Source of the DNA: Caproicibacter fermentans
GTDB lineage: Bacteria; Bacillota; Clostridia; Oscillospirales; Acutalibacteraceae
Length of the DNA: 64,000 nucleotides
Assembly (NCBI RefSeq): GCF_009746625.1
Contig: NZ_VWXL01000058.1
Coordinates: 62,001 to 126,000, forward strand
Direction of reading: 5' to 3'
A program made the translations under genes and the position numbers. Below, piece after piece: positions 42,831-53,469 of this stretch (positions are counted from its first letter, which is position 1; every line of letters begins with the position of its first letter). Under the pieces are notes generated by a model. It saw only the letters and a list, made by a program, of their open reading frames with translations. It made no database searches and was not told the origin of the DNA.

Positions 42831-44942
42831 TCACTCAGCTGCTTTCACCGGAGTAAAGGAATGTGTTTCCAAAGATGGCTTCGGTTCCGGTACGGCTTCC
42901 CATGCCGGTAAATTTGTGCCCGGATTGTTCTTTCCTTCCTGCAGCTTGAATTTTTTTGTGAGCTCGTGGAGCTTTTGGGATTGCAGTGACAGATCATGAC
43001 TGGCCGCGGCGTTTTCCTCGGAAGCCGCGGAATTTTTTTGCACTACTTCCGCAATTTGAGCGATTCCGGACGTTACTTCGGATACGGCGTTTGCCTCATC
43101 GCCGGTGGATTTGGAGATTTCATCGATCAGCCGCGTCGATTCATCCGTGCTTTTCTGAAACTTACGGAAAGCAGTTGCTGTTGAATCAACGGCTTGCATG
43201 CCCTTATTCACAAGAGAAATCGAATTTTCAATCAGCAGGGAAGACTGTTTTGCCGCCTGAGAGCTTTTTACAGCGAGATTTCTCACTTCATCCGCTACAA
43301 CGGCGAAGCCTTTTCCGGCTTCGCCGGCCCTGGCGGATTCCACGGCTGCGTTTAGAGCCAGAATATTTGTCTGGAATGCAATTTCGTCGATGGTTTTAAT
43401 GATCTTCCTGATTTGTTCGGAGGATCCGTTAATATCGTTCATTGCGGCAAGCAGACCGTTGACGTCCCGGTTGCCCGCTTCCACTTCTTCGAAAGATTTT
43501 TTGGAAATGGAACTCGCAAGGGCGGCGTTGTCCGCCGTCTTTTTAATTTGTGTGGAGATTTTTTCGATCGTATCGGACAACAGCTCCGTTGTGCCTGCCT
43601 GTTCCGCCGCTCCCTGAGATAGGGAAGAAGCGCTGTCGGCGATCTGTCTGGAACGACTTTCAATGGATTCCGCGGCGGCGTTGATGTCATGGAACACATG
43701 GTTCAACGATTGACAAATCGTATTCAAAGCCCGTTTGATTTCGATAAAATCGCCTAAATATTCTTTCTCGGTTCTTACGGTCAGGTCACCGCCGGAAACC
43801 GCGCTGAGTATGTCGGAAATTTCACCGATATAAGCCTGCAAACCGGATACGGTGTTTTCCAGTGCCGAAACAACCTGTCCGACCTCATCCCTGGAATGAA
43901 CGGTAAGAGCAACGACGCTTTGATCAGTTAAGCCAATTTCCCCATGTTCCATATGGTTTGCAAGGGATACGACCTGTTCCAGCGGAGTCTTCACCCTCTT
44001 TTTGATGAAGCGTCTTAAAATCAATATTGCGGTCAGCATGAAAGCAACGCCAACAAGAATCGCGAATAAAATCATCGTGTTCTGCGTTTGCTCGATGCCC
44101 GAAATGTTTTTGCCTGTGAACAAAGCCCCAACGGCACTTCCGTTATAGCCAATGATCGGCATGTAACCGGAGATATAACTGCATCCTGAGAGATTTTCCT
44201 TGGAAAGATAGTTTTGCTTTTGCTGAATCACTTTCTCCTGAACATCTTGCTCCATGATTAAACCGTTTTGCCGAGTTTTATCCTTTGATGCCGTTGTATT
44301 AATTTGCTCGTTGCCCAGAAAAACTGAAAATTCACAGCCGGTGGTACTTTTCAGCCGGTCGAGAAAATTTGTCTCCACCGTGGAATCGGATACGCTTTGC
44401 AGGGAACACACCGCTGAAACGCATCCAATTACGGTTCCGTTCTCTTCAATCGGGGCGCCGTAGCAAACACACAGCATTTTCCCGGTTAAAACCTCATTGA
44501 CCAGCGCCTTTTGATTTTTTAATGCCTGCTTGATATGCTGCAGGCCGGAGAGGTCGTTCAGCTCCAGCTCATTGTCTGACGAGGCAATGATTTTACCGTT
44601 TTTGTCCGTAAGAAAGGCATAGCTCAGACCATAGGACAGCACATCGCTTTTCAGAGCCGACGCCATTCCGTAATTGTTTTTTTCCTTCACCGCACGGATC
44701 AGGTCAGAATTTTCGGAAAGATCATTTCCGGCACTCTGTACGTCGCTGTCGAAATCCTTTATAGTTTCAGACAGCCCGTTCAGCGCAACGGCGCAGTCCT
44801 GCCGGTAAGACTTTTCAAACGCGCGGTTTGTAAAGACGGTCATGATGAATATGACAACGGTTAGAATGACTGCCAGAAGCACAGCAACAAAAACGGATAA
44901 TGCAGAACTCAGATTTTTCCATTTGCTTTTCATACGACTCAC
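42831..44942 (-). CDS. Methyl-accepting chemotaxis protein
   Basis: A 703-residue receptor. There is an N-terminal helix at about 12-35, then an extracellular sensor of about 240 residues resembling a single Cache domain ([34 protein letters not shown]), a second helix near 285-305, HAMP at about 305-400 and the signalling hairpin tip [26 protein letters not shown] precedes the ATG. It is the last gene of the mgl island, 36 bases after a sugar-binding protein, so it may report sugar occupancy to the flagellar motor. The ligand is not shown. Confidence 0.92.
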   Translation of the reverse strand: MSRMKSKWKNLSSALSVFVAVLLAVILTVVIFIMTVFTNRAFEKSYRQDCAVALNGLSETIKDFDSDVQSAGNDLSENSDLIRAVKEKNNYGMASALKSDVLSYGLSYAFLTDKNGKIIASSDNELELNDLSGLQHIKQALKNQKALVNEVLTGKMLCVCYGAPIEENGTVIGCVSAVCSLQSVSDSTVETNFLDRLKSTTGCEFSVFLGNEQINTTASKDKTRQNGLIMEQDVQEKVIQQKQNYLSKENLSGCSYISGYMPIIGYNGSAVGALFTGKNISGIEQTQNTMILFAILVGVAFMLTAILILRRFIKKRVKTPLEQVVSLANHMEHGEIGLTDQSVVALTVHSRDEVGQVVSALENTVSGLQAYIGEISDILSAVSGGDLTVRTEKEYLGDFIEIKRALNTICQSLNHVFHDINAAAESIESRSRQIADSASSLSQGAAEQAGTTELLSDTIEKISTQIKKTADNAALASSISKKSFEEVEAGNRDVNGLLAAMNDINGSSEQIRKIIKTIDEIAFQTNILALNAAVESARAGEAGKGFAVVADEVRNLAVKSSQAAKQSSLLIENSISLVNKGMQAVDSTATAFRKFQKSTDESTRLIDEISKSTGDEANAVSEVTSGIAQIAEVVQKNSAASEENAAASHDLSLQSQKLHELTKKFKLQEGKNNPGTNLPAWEAVPEPKPSLETHSFTPVKAAE

Positions 44943-44977
44943 TCCTTTTTTTAAATGATCCTTAATTCTCCCTGAAT

Positions 44978-46003
44978 TTACTCGTAATCCTTCAGATTTT
45001 GTTTTGTAATCATTTGATAAGGAATGTAGACGTAATGCTGGTTTTTTAGTTCGACTGTTTCGGGAATCTTTTGTCCGCAGGCCAGAGCATAGGATAAATC
45101 CATGATGGCGTCCGCCTGCTTTTTTGCATCGTTATACACCGTGCCAAGCATGGAACTGTCTTTCACTGCCTCCAGACCGGGCTGTGTGCCGTCGACTCCG
45201 ACTACGACCGGTGCTCTTTTCAGGGAACTTCCTTGAATCGCGTCGATGGCGCCGAGCGCCATGTCGTCGTTATTGGAAAACACGACTTCGATTCTATCAC
45301 CGTACTGTTTGATCCACTGTGTCATTTTAGCGGTAGCCTGTGCGCGCTGCCAGTTTGCCGTGTCGTTCGCAAGTTTTTCAACCTGAATGCCTGATTCAAT
45401 CAGATATTTAATGGAATATTCCGTACGAAGCAAAGCGTCCTGGTGTCCCTGTTCCCCTTCCAGCATGACATACTGGATTTTTCCGTCTTTGTTTCTGTCA
45501 ATAAGGTCGGGGTTCTCATGAAAAACGTTATCAATGATCTTGCCCTGTATGGTGCCGGACTGCGCTGCATCCGCTCCAACATAATAAACCTTATTCCACA
45601 TACGCACGTCCTCTTCCACAGGTTCCCTGTTGAAGAACACAACGGGGATATTGGCTTTTTTTGCTTTATTGATGATCGTGGACGCTACGGTGCGGTCCAC
45701 CATGTTCACACAGATAACCGAGTAGTTTTTAGAAAGAAAACGGTCCACCTGATCATCCTGAACAGCCTGGCTTGACTGACTGTCGGCAATATTCAAAACA
45801 ATTTTTTTGCCGCTTTCAGCCTCCTTCTTTTTTACTTCTGATTCCAGGTAGGTATCGACGGACTGTATAAACGTGTCGTCCTTTCGGTAAATGGTGACCC
45901 CGATTTTAATGGTCTTGACCGGGACGCTTCCTGATGCACAGGAACCAAGCATTCCGGATAAAACGGTCAAAATGCAAATAACCGCCCGCTTCCAACTCCT
46001 CAT
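44978..46003 (-). CDS. MglB-like sugar-binding lipoprotein
   Basis: A 341-residue lipoprotein with lipobox GMLGSC. The family 4 periplasmic-binding fold has [17 protein letters not shown] near the start and the MglB calcium-binding loop [20 protein letters not shown]. The ligand is probably galactose or glucose. It shares many motifs with the MglB at 52366 but is clearly divergent. It lies at the regulator end of the island, next to a chemoreceptor, so a sensory role (presenting sugar to the kinase or receptor) is as likely as transport. Confidence 0.85.
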   Translation of the reverse strand: MRSWKRAVICILTVLSGMLGSCASGSVPVKTIKIGVTIYRKDDTFIQSVDTYLESEVKKKEAESGKKIVLNIADSQSSQAVQDDQVDRFLSKNYSVICVNMVDRTVASTIINKAKKANIPVVFFNREPVEEDVRMWNKVYYVGADAAQSGTIQGKIIDNVFHENPDLIDRNKDGKIQYVMLEGEQGHQDALLRTEYSIKYLIESGIQVEKLANDTANWQRAQATAKMTQWIKQYGDRIEVVFSNNDDMALGAIDAIQGSSLKRAPVVVGVDGTQPGLEAVKDSSMLGTVYNDAKKQADAIMDLSYALACGQKIPETVELKNQHYVYIPYQMITKQNLKDYE

Positions 46004-46018
46004 CTTTTCATCTCCCTG

Positions 46019-46972
46019 TCAACTTACAAACGGAAACAGCATGTATTCGTTTTCGGGGTGATACATATTTGAACGGTCGGAGACAACGAAATTCACGCTC
46101 ATATTCTTGCACGATATGTGATTGATGCGGTCAACTGCCATTTTGACACCCAGATACCCGATCCCATATTCATTTTCCACACCGATTGCTTTTATGATAC
46201 CCTCTTCCAGGAGGGAGACGATCGTGCTGCTTCGACCGACTCCATAGATTTGAGAATTCGTCGCGGCCTTGGATTTCAGAACTTTTTCAGCCTTTCCAAA
46301 GAGCTCCAGAGTCGCACTGTCCGCAGCAATGAAAACTTCTCCTTTGTGTTGAAGCAAAATTCTTTCGGCATGGACGGGAGCATCCTGTGAAAGATCTGAA
46401 AAATCCAGATAAGAGGGCTTGACGCCTGCGTCTTTCAAAACCTTTTCCACGCCGCCGCAAAGCTCCGGACTGCTTTTGCGATTCAAAATCACAAAACGTT
46501 GAGAGGAACTTTCTTTCTGTAAGATTTCTTTCGCCAAATTTTGCCCCAGCTGGTCGTTGTTACAGGAGATGTTAACGAGGCCGGACAAATCCGAGAGAGA
46601 GGACTGCAGGACAATCACGGGAACTATTTTGTCCCCATCCTTCATTGGTTTCATCAGGTCGGGGGAATTAACCGGCATGATCAGCACCGCGTTTGCGCCG
46701 TTGTTGATTTCCCGTTTTAAAAGCTTAATCTGCTGATTTGCGTCATTGTCGCTGGTCAATGTGTAAAAGCTGATGTCCGCGTTCATCTCATCCGCGGCTT
46801 TTTCAATTCCCGACTTCATAACGGACAGATTTTCCGTGCTTTTTCCCGGACAAATGACGGAAATTGCATAGGGCTCGCCGGCGGATTTTGTACTTTTATT
46901 ATTTAGATAAAGATAATAGCCCGACAGGATCAGCAGCAGGATGAAAAAGATGACGAGTTTGTTTCGTGACAT
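46019..46972 (-). CDS. Membrane-anchored sugar-binding-like protein
   Basis: A 317-residue protein. The ATG at 46972 is chosen with GGAGTGA upstream, overlapping no other frame; 45 earlier codons lie inside the kinase gene. There is an uncleaved-looking N-terminal helix (KLVIFFILLLILSGYYLYL) and no lipobox. The body is a divergent family 4 binding fold (ISVICPGKSTENLSVMKSGIEKAADEM, GANAVLIMPVNSPD). Proteins like this beside YesM-type kinases are thought to present sugars to the sensor. The ligand is unknown. Confidence 0.8.
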   Translation of the reverse strand: MSRNKLVIFFILLLILSGYYLYLNNKSTKSAGEPYAISVICPGKSTENLSVMKSGIEKAADEMNADISFYTLTSDNDANQQIKLLKREINNGANAVLIMPVNSPDLMKPMKDGDKIVPVIVLQSSLSDLSGLVNISCNNDQLGQNLAKEILQKESSSQRFVILNRKSSPELCGGVEKVLKDAGVKPSYLDFSDLSQDAPVHAERILLQHKGEVFIAADSATLELFGKAEKVLKSKAATNSQIYGVGRSSTIVSLLEEGIIKAIGVENEYGIGYLGVKMAVDRINHISCKNMSVNFVVSDRSNMYHPENEYMLFPFVS

Positions 46973-46979
46973 CCGGCTT

Positions 46980-48782
46980 TCACTCCTTCTCTTCAAATTC
47001 TTCCAGACTTTTTTTAGGCAGGTGAATTCTTGCCGTGGTTCCGACATCCGGTTCGCTGAACAGGGAAAGACCGTACTGCATGCCGAAGTAAAGCTGTATT
47101 CTTTCATTGATGTTCTTCAGTCCGATGCCGGAGCCGCTTCCCTGAACGGGCGCAGTGTTTTCACTCAGCAGACGATCGGCCTGTTCCTGCGGCATTCCGG
47201 GCCCGTTGTCGATGACGTCGATCCATAATTCATGATCTTTGCAATAGGCCTCGATTCTGATTTCTCCGTCATCCATGAATTCCATTCCGTGATAAATGGA
47301 ATTTTCGACCAGCGGCTGAATGATCAATTTGATCGTTGCGCACTGCAGAATCTGCGGCTCTGCATGAATCGAATATTGAAATTTGTCGGCAAACCTGTGA
47401 TTCTGAATAATCAGATAATTCTTGACATGCTCCAGCTCATCGGCAACGGAAATCATGTCTTTTCCCTTGCTGATGCTGATACGAAACAGCTTTGCCAGAG
47501 AAGTGACCATTGTGTTTGCGTCCTGGTATTTTCCGTTTTCGTTCATCCAGACAATCGAGTCCAGAGTGTTATACAGAAAATGGGGATTGATCTGTGCCTG
47601 CAGAGCATCGAGCTCGCTTCGCCGCTTGGCTTTCTGCTCCGATACAATATCGTCCATCAGCTTTCTGGTCTGACGAACCATGGAACGGATCGCTTTTCCG
47701 AGGTGTTCGACTTCATAGGAACCGCTGATTGCGATCTTCTGTTCGTCAAGGTCGCCGCTCTCCAGATTTTTTACGGAATTTTCCAGCTTCATGATCGGTT
47801 TTGCAATGCGGGAGGATAAAAACATATTGACGATGATGAGCAGATAGGAAATGAACAGGGCAAACAAAAGGGTATAAGACGTAAAGTTGGAGTAATTCGC
47901 CGTGATATCCTGAATCGGGTTGACCGCTATAATTTTCCATCCCGTGTATCCGACGGTCTTGACGGTGACCAGACGCTGCCTGCCGTCAAACGTTTCCGAA
48001 TAGGTACCGTCCTCATGCGTTGCATTCTCCAGGTTGTTTTCATTCGTCAGGTTGGAATAAATCAGCCTTTGCTTGGGGTGATAAATGATTTGACCGTTTT
48101 CATCCGTGATGTAAACATAGCCGGACCCGCCCAGATAGTTGTTTTTGCAGACCTGTTCAATTCCGCTGTAATTCATGTCGACCAGCAGGACGCCGTGGAG
48201 AATGGAGCCGGCCGAGGTCAGCTCTACCGAACGGCTGAGAGAAATCACCCAATGAGAATTGTCGTCCGGGTCTAAAAAAAGATCTTCCACATGCGGAGTC
48301 GAAAAATGAAGATTTTCGATTCTGGCCATCGCGATTTGAAACCAGCTTTGTTTTTTTACGTCGACAGAGGGTTTTAACTGAGAAAGCGGTTCCGACGCTA
48401 TGATTTTTCCGTCGTCTGAAAAGACGGCGATACTGACAAGCTGGTCTCTGTTTGTTTCATAAAGCAAACTCATCTGATAGTTGATATTGTCATCCTTCAG
48501 GTCGGAATTTTTAATGACCCGGTAATACATGGAGTCGGAGATTCTCATCATGCTTCGAAGGTAAGAATCCAAATTCAGGCTGATCTGATCCACAATGCGC
48601 TTATTGCTGTTCGAAATGACTTCCATTGTGGAATTTACATATCTTACGGACAGGGAGACGGCGATCAGCGCCATTCCGATTACCATTACGATCGTAAATG
48701 AAATGGAAATGGAAAACTGAATGCTCCTTTTATGCAAAGAGTGCCGGATACGATCTTTGAAAACTTTAATCTTGTCCCACAT
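46980..48782 (-). CDS. YesM-type sensor histidine kinase
   Basis: A 600-residue kinase. Helices lie at about 22-47 and 303-324 around an extracellular Cache domain; HAMP at about 325-375; phospho-acceptor His401 in QAQINPHFLYNTLDS; ATPase motifs PLVENSIYHG, DNGPGMP and GSGIGLKN at the end. All catalytic parts are intact. Its partner regulator, 9 bases upstream, has lost its receiver domain, so the natural phosphate target is missing from this locus. Confidence 0.92.
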   Translation of the reverse strand: MWDKIKVFKDRIRHSLHKRSIQFSISISFTIVMVIGMALIAVSLSVRYVNSTMEVISNSNKRIVDQISLNLDSYLRSMMRISDSMYYRVIKNSDLKDDNINYQMSLLYETNRDQLVSIAVFSDDGKIIASEPLSQLKPSVDVKKQSWFQIAMARIENLHFSTPHVEDLFLDPDDNSHWVISLSRSVELTSAGSILHGVLLVDMNYSGIEQVCKNNYLGGSGYVYITDENGQIIYHPKQRLIYSNLTNENNLENATHEDGTYSETFDGRQRLVTVKTVGYTGWKIIAVNPIQDITANYSNFTSYTLLFALFISYLLIIVNMFLSSRIAKPIMKLENSVKNLESGDLDEQKIAISGSYEVEHLGKAIRSMVRQTRKLMDDIVSEQKAKRRSELDALQAQINPHFLYNTLDSIVWMNENGKYQDANTMVTSLAKLFRISISKGKDMISVADELEHVKNYLIIQNHRFADKFQYSIHAEPQILQCATIKLIIQPLVENSIYHGMEFMDDGEIRIEAYCKDHELWIDVIDNGPGMPQEQADRLLSENTAPVQGSGSGIGLKNINERIQLYFGMQYGLSLFSEPDVGTTARIHLPKKSLEEFEEKE

Positions 48783-48791
48783 TGTAATCCC

Positions 48792-49535
48792 TCAGGAATC
48801 TCTGTATTTGGATGGAGATACGCCGTATTTTTTCTTAAAGACATAACTGAAATAGTTTGGTTCTGCATAGCCTACTTTCTGGGCGATCACATAAGTTTTA
48901 TCTTCGGTTGTGTTCAGCAGGTCAACCGCCTGCCGAAGGCGTACTTCTGTCAGGTAGGATACGAAACTTTTTCCGGTTTCCCGTTTGAAAACAGTCGAGA
49001 AATAAGTCGGGCTAACATGAAGAAAGGAACACAGGTCTTCGACGGAGATGCTGGTTTTCTGATAATTTTCCTCTATGTACTCAATCGCGTGCTGCGCGAG
49101 GATTTTTGTATTGTTGACCCGCTGGCATTTGATCTTTGAACTGATTCTGATGCAAACCTGTGCGCACCACTGTTTGATTTCATCCGGGGTCTGCAATTTG
49201 GTAAGAGCGTCCGTGTAGCTGAAATTTTCGTCAAAAATCTCACTGCCGTCCAGGCCGTATGCATGCAGCACCTTCAAAAACGACGTGATGATTTCCAGCA
49301 GATAAATCCGATATTGATCAAATGGAAGCAGTGCTGATTTTGGATGGGAGAAAAAGCTGTCGATCTTTTCTTTGATTTTACGCTCATCTCCCATTTTGAT
49401 CAGATTCGAAATCGCGTCTTCATCTTCCTGAAAAAATTCGATTCTGGCTGTTTCGTCAGGTTCAACGTCGTTGATGTAAATCGCTTTATCTCCGCCCATA
49501 CCGGCACTGTATTCCAAGGGTGCATTTGCAGCCAT
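48792..49535 (-). pseudogene. YesN-type AraC response regulator lacking its receiver domain
   Basis: Only 247 residues remain of a family usually near 500. The beginning, ALEYSAG-like followed by GGDKAIYINDVEPDE, matches the middle linker region. The C-terminal AraC domain is intact (AIEYIEENYQKTSISVEDL, HVSPTYFSTVFKRETGKSF, VGYAEPNYFSYVFKKKYGVSP). The REC domain with its phospho-Asp is gone. The first codon lies 1 base after the mglC stop, and no ribosome site precedes it. A deletion joining mglC to the middle of this gene explains the arrangement. It may be dead or a constitutively binding form. Confidence 0.75.
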
Positions 49536-49536
49536 A

Positions 49537-50772
49537 TCAGTGCCATAAAACCTTGTGGTATTTTGAAAGGTCTATTGCGACCGCGACCACAATGATAATA
49601 CCTTTGATGACCTGCTGCCACATGGGGCTGACATTGATAAACTGCAGGCCGTACTGGATGACGGTGAAAATCAGGACGCCGGTTACGATGCCGCTGATTT
49701 TGCCGATTCCGCCGGCGAGAGACACGCCGCCGACGCAGCAGGCGGCGATGGCGTCGAGTTCATATCCGTAGCCATATTGGTTGGAGGCTCCTGCTGTTCT
49801 GGCAGCTTCCAGAACGCCGCCGAACCCATACAGAACGCCTGCAAGAATAAAGATTCCCATCAGCGTCTTAAAAACATTGACCCCGGAGACGCGCGCGGCT
49901 TCCATATTTCCGCCGATCGCATAGATGTTTTTGCCGAAAACAGTTTTATTTAGAATAATCCACATTAAAATTGTGACGGCAATCGCGATGGGTACAAGGA
50001 TCGATACTTTGTCAAAGAGTTTGGTTTGAGCCAGTCTGGTAAAATCGTCGCGGACACCGCCGATCGGCTGTGAATTGTTTGGCGGCATATCAAAATACAG
50101 GGAGCAGATGCCGTAAATGCTGACCGAACTTGCCAATGTTGCAATAAACGGATGCATGTTATATTTTGCCACAAGGAATCCGTTGATTGCTCCGAAGATA
50201 CCGCACGCAAAAATCGCGAGAAGAATCGGCAGGATAATCGGAACCTGAGGGAGATTCGGGAAAAACCTGTGAGCATAATCGGGGTTCTGCAGCATGGAAG
50301 TGGAAATAACAGCGGCCAGTCCGACCATGCGCCCGGCGGAAAGATCGGTGCCTGCAATCAGCAGCGTAATGATGATTCCCAGGGCGATAATTAAACGAAT
50401 GGAAGACTGCGCGAGAATATCGAACAGCACGTCGAATTTCATGAAACGGGGTTCGATAAAAATGATGACGATAATTAATACAAGCAGCGCGAAAATTAAC
50501 GCGTAATTCAGAAAAAAGGATTTCGCATTTTTGCGGGAGAACAGAACCTCTTCTCCTTTTCTGCCGGTGCTGATTGTCTGAAGAGCACCGTACCCCAGCA
50601 GGCACGCGCCGATGATGACGAGGAACCCGGGCAGGTCGTAAATCTTCTTGATATGAAACAGCAATCCCAGAATGGCGCCGAAAACCGCAAAGCAAATGCC
50701 TGCCGCCATAAATACCGCCGCAAATTTCTTGCGGGGCACAGTTTTTCCTTCCTGATCCATATGTACTTTCAC
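49537..50772 (-). CDS. mglC: Galactose/methyl galactoside ABC transporter permease
   Basis: A 411-residue permease with about 10 helices. It is longer than the E. coli protein (336) because of two extra N-terminal helices, usual in clostridial MglC. Hallmark segments are GIIITLLIAGTDLSAGRMVGL, GGNMEAARVSGVNV and ACCVGGVSLAGGIGKISG. The C-terminus reads SKYHKVLWH; the last residues may be altered by the deletion that joined it to the regulator gene. It starts 9 bases after mglA. Confidence 0.9.
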   Translation of the reverse strand: MKVHMDQEGKTVPRKKFAAVFMAAGICFAVFGAILGLLFHIKKIYDLPGFLVIIGACLLGYGALQTISTGRKGEEVLFSRKNAKSFFLNYALIFALLVLIIVIIFIEPRFMKFDVLFDILAQSSIRLIIALGIIITLLIAGTDLSAGRMVGLAAVISTSMLQNPDYAHRFFPNLPQVPIILPILLAIFACGIFGAINGFLVAKYNMHPFIATLASSVSIYGICSLYFDMPPNNSQPIGGVRDDFTRLAQTKLFDKVSILVPIAIAVTILMWIILNKTVFGKNIYAIGGNMEAARVSGVNVFKTLMGIFILAGVLYGFGGVLEAARTAGASNQYGYGYELDAIAACCVGGVSLAGGIGKISGIVTGVLIFTVIQYGLQFINVSPMWQQVIKGIIIVVAVAIDLSKYHKVLWH

Positions 50773-50780
50773 TTCCTAAT

Positions 50781-52280
50781 CTAATTTCTGTATTGTGTTG
50801 CGAGACGCATGACCGAAACCTGGTCGGCATCCTCACGGTTCAGAATACCCGTGACCCGGCCCTCGCACATTACCATGACTCTGTCCGCCATTCCAAGCAG
50901 CTCCGGCATTTCGGAAGAGATCATAATAATTGATTTGCCTGATTTGATCAGATCGAGCATGATGGTATAAATTTCATATTTGGCGCCAACGTCGATTCCG
51001 CGGGTGGGTTCATCCAGAATCAGTATGTCCGGATCGGTTAAAAGCCAGCGGGCAATCAGAACCTTTTGTTGATTGCCTCCGGAGAGATTCTCCATTTCCG
51101 TATCAAGATTCGGGGTTTTCACATTCAAGGTTTTACTTATTGATTCCGCGGCTTTGTAGCGTTTTGAATCGTTGAGCAGGCCGCTTTTGGCAAACTTTTT
51201 CTGGCTCGCGATGACCGTGTTGTCCAAAACGGACAGATGCGCATAGACGCCGGAAGCCCGGCGTTCCTCCGTCAGCAGGGCCAGACCGTTCCTTTTTGCG
51301 TCCTGAACCGACTTGATTTCAATTTTGTGACCATTTTTATAGATTTCTCCGGAGGCGATCCCCCGCAGGCCGAATATGGATTCGACCAATTCCGTCCGTT
51401 GGGCTCCTACCAGTCCTCCAAGTCCCAGAATTTCTCCCTTATGAAGTTCGAAGCTTACATGCTGGAAAGATCTTGCTTCGGCAGAACACAGATCGTTGAC
51501 CCGAAAAACAACTTTGTTGCCGGGAACGCTGTTTTTAGGAGGGAATCTGTTGGTCAGTTCACGCCCGACCATCATCTGAATCATCTTGTCTGTGGTCATT
51601 TGGGAAGAAGGCCAGGAACCGATGTATTTTCCGTCTCGCATAACAGTGACTTCATCTGAGATTTTCAGGATTTCTTCCATCTTATGGGAGATATAAATGA
51701 TCGCGCAGCCTTTTTCCTGAAGATGCCGCATAATGCTGAATAAATGCTCGGTTTCATTGTCCGTCAGGGAGGAGGTCGGCTCATCCATGATGATCAGCTT
51801 TGAATTGTAACTGACCGCCTTTGCAATTTCAACAAGCTGCAGGTTGGAAGGGGATAACGTAACCGCCAAGGCCTCCGGATTCACATCGAGGTTAATCTCC
51901 TGAAACAGCTCTTTTGTTTTGCGGACCATGGCTTTTGTGCTTACAATAGGCCCGCTTTTCGGGAAGCGCCCGAGCCAGATATTCTCCATGACCGGGCGGT
52001 AACGAATCGGGTGCTGTTCCTGATGGATCATAGAAATCCCCATGTCAAGCGCCTGCCTGGTGTTGGCAATTTCAACCTTTTGTCCGTTAAAAATCACATC
52101 ACCCTCATCTTTGATGTAGATACCGAACAGGCATTTCATCAGGGTTGATTTTCCGGCTCCGTTTTCGCCAACCAATGCATGCACACTGCCTGGCCTTACT
52201 TTCAGGCTTACGTCTTCCAAGGCTTTTACGCCCGGAAATGATTTTGATATGTGATTCATTTCCAGGATGTATTCACTCAA
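50781..52280 (-). CDS. mglA: Galactose/methyl galactoside ABC transporter ATPase
   Basis: A 499-residue protein with two ATPase domains. The first has Walker A GENGAGKSTL, signature LSPSNLQLVEIAKA and Walker B LIIMDEPTSSLTD. The second has the degenerate Walker A usual in this family (GLGGLVGAQRTE), signature LSGGNQQKVLIARWL and ILDEPTRGIDVG. It powers MglC. GGAGGG precedes the ATG. Confidence 0.93.
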   Translation of the reverse strand: MSEYILEMNHISKSFPGVKALEDVSLKVRPGSVHALVGENGAGKSTLMKCLFGIYIKDEGDVIFNGQKVEIANTRQALDMGISMIHQEQHPIRYRPVMENIWLGRFPKSGPIVSTKAMVRKTKELFQEINLDVNPEALAVTLSPSNLQLVEIAKAVSYNSKLIIMDEPTSSLTDNETEHLFSIMRHLQEKGCAIIYISHKMEEILKISDEVTVMRDGKYIGSWPSSQMTTDKMIQMMVGRELTNRFPPKNSVPGNKVVFRVNDLCSAEARSFQHVSFELHKGEILGLGGLVGAQRTELVESIFGLRGIASGEIYKNGHKIEIKSVQDAKRNGLALLTEERRASGVYAHLSVLDNTVIASQKKFAKSGLLNDSKRYKAAESISKTLNVKTPNLDTEMENLSGGNQQKVLIARWLLTDPDILILDEPTRGIDVGAKYEIYTIMLDLIKSGKSIIMISSEMPELLGMADRVMVMCEGRVTGILNREDADQVSVMRLATQYRN

Positions 52281-52316
52281 CTGTCAGCCCTCCTTTTTCG
52301 TAGAGGTGATCAGCGA

Positions 52317-52350
52317 TGGGGAACGAAAAGAACCGTCTTCACGTTCCCCA
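52317..52350 (-). other. Intercistronic hairpin between mglB and mglA
   Basis: TGGGGAACG at 52317-52325 pairs perfectly with CGTTCCCCA at 52342-52350. It lacks a good T run, so it more likely protects the upstream binding-protein mRNA than ends it, a common device where the binding protein is needed in excess. Confidence 0.6.
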
Positions 52351-52365
52351 CATGCTGTCAGTATC

Positions 52366-53469
52366 TTATTTGGTCATGTAATCTGTATAATTATCCTGTG
52401 TCACCTGAACATAAGGGATCCACACATACTTTTCGTCGGTTAATTCGTAACCAATATTGTCTTTGGTAATGTCTTTGCCTTCCGCGGTGGCGACAGCAAT
52501 ATTCACGGAAGCGTTTCCCTGGTTGACGGCGTCATTCAGAACCGTGCCGTACATGGAACCCTCTTTCATGGCTTCCAGAGCCGGAGCAGTCGCATCCACG
52601 CCGACCACAGGAATGTACTTGGACTTGTCGCCCTTGTTGTAGCCGTGAGCCTTAAGCGCCTCAATGGCGCCGAGAGCCATGTCGTCATTGTTGCACAGAA
52701 CGGCCTCGATCTTGTCGATTCCCTGGGAAGTGATGAAAGTGTTCATCAGGTCGGTTGCTTTTGCCTTATCCCAGTAAGCGGTATCGGCGGCCAGTTTTTC
52801 TGTTTCAAAGCCGCCGTCGTTGATCGCCTGAATCGAATACTTTGTGCGCAGAGTGGCATCCTGATGGCCCGGCTCGCCCTGAAGCATTACATACTGGATC
52901 TTTCCGTCACCGTTTTTATCTGCATCTTTGTTTTTCTTGAAGTAGTCTACGATCAGCTGGCCGGAAAGCGTACCGGATTGCTCCGCTTTTGCTCCGACGT
53001 ACCATGTTTTATCATAGCTTTTCAGAATGTCGGCCTCCGGTTCGCGGTTCAGGAAGATAATCGGTATGTTCTTGTCCTTTGCCTTTTTCACAAGGGACTC
53101 GGCGGCGGTGCGGTCGACGGGGTTGACGCACAGTGCCGAAACGCCCTTTGTAATAAATGTATCCACCTGTTCGTTCTGAGTGGCCTGTTTGTTCTGCGAA
53201 TCAACGATATTCAGAGTGACGCCGAACTTCTGGGCCTCTTTCGTCATCTGATCGCGAACGCCCGTCATAAAGGTATCGTCAAATTTGTAGATGCAGACGC
53301 CGATCGTCACATCGGACGGGTCAACTGCGGCGGTTTCGCTGGATGTGGGCTCCGTGCTGGCTGCCGACGATGCCCCTCCGGCCGATGAAGCCGGTGTCGA
53401 ACTGGAACACCCAACTGTTACGGCGCCCATCATCAGAGCAGCCATAACCATTGCCAAGGTCTTTTTCAT
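52366..53469 (-). CDS. mglB: Galactose/glucose ABC transporter binding lipoprotein
   Basis: A 367-residue lipoprotein with lipobox GAVTVGC and an alanine/serine/threonine-rich linker. The family 4 fold includes VTIGVCIYKFDDTFM and the calcium loop [20 protein letters not shown] followed by DATLRTKYS, as in Mgl[15 protein letters not shown] is a sugar-contact segment. AGGAGG precedes the ATG. First gene of the mgl operon. Confidence 0.92.
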   Translation of the reverse strand: MKKTLAMVMAALMMGAVTVGCSSSTPASSAGGASSAASTEPTSSETAAVDPSDVTIGVCIYKFDDTFMTGVRDQMTKEAQKFGVTLNIVDSQNKQATQNEQVDTFITKGVSALCVNPVDRTAAESLVKKAKDKNIPIIFLNREPEADILKSYDKTWYVGAKAEQSGTLSGQLIVDYFKKNKDADKNGDGKIQYVMLQGEPGHQDATLRTKYSIQAINDGGFETEKLAADTAYWDKAKATDLMNTFITSQGIDKIEAVLCNNDDMALGAIEALKAHGYNKGDKSKYIPVVGVDATAPALEAMKEGSMYGTVLNDAVNQGNASVNIAVATAEGKDITKDNIGYELTDEKYVWIPYVQVTQDNYTDYMTK

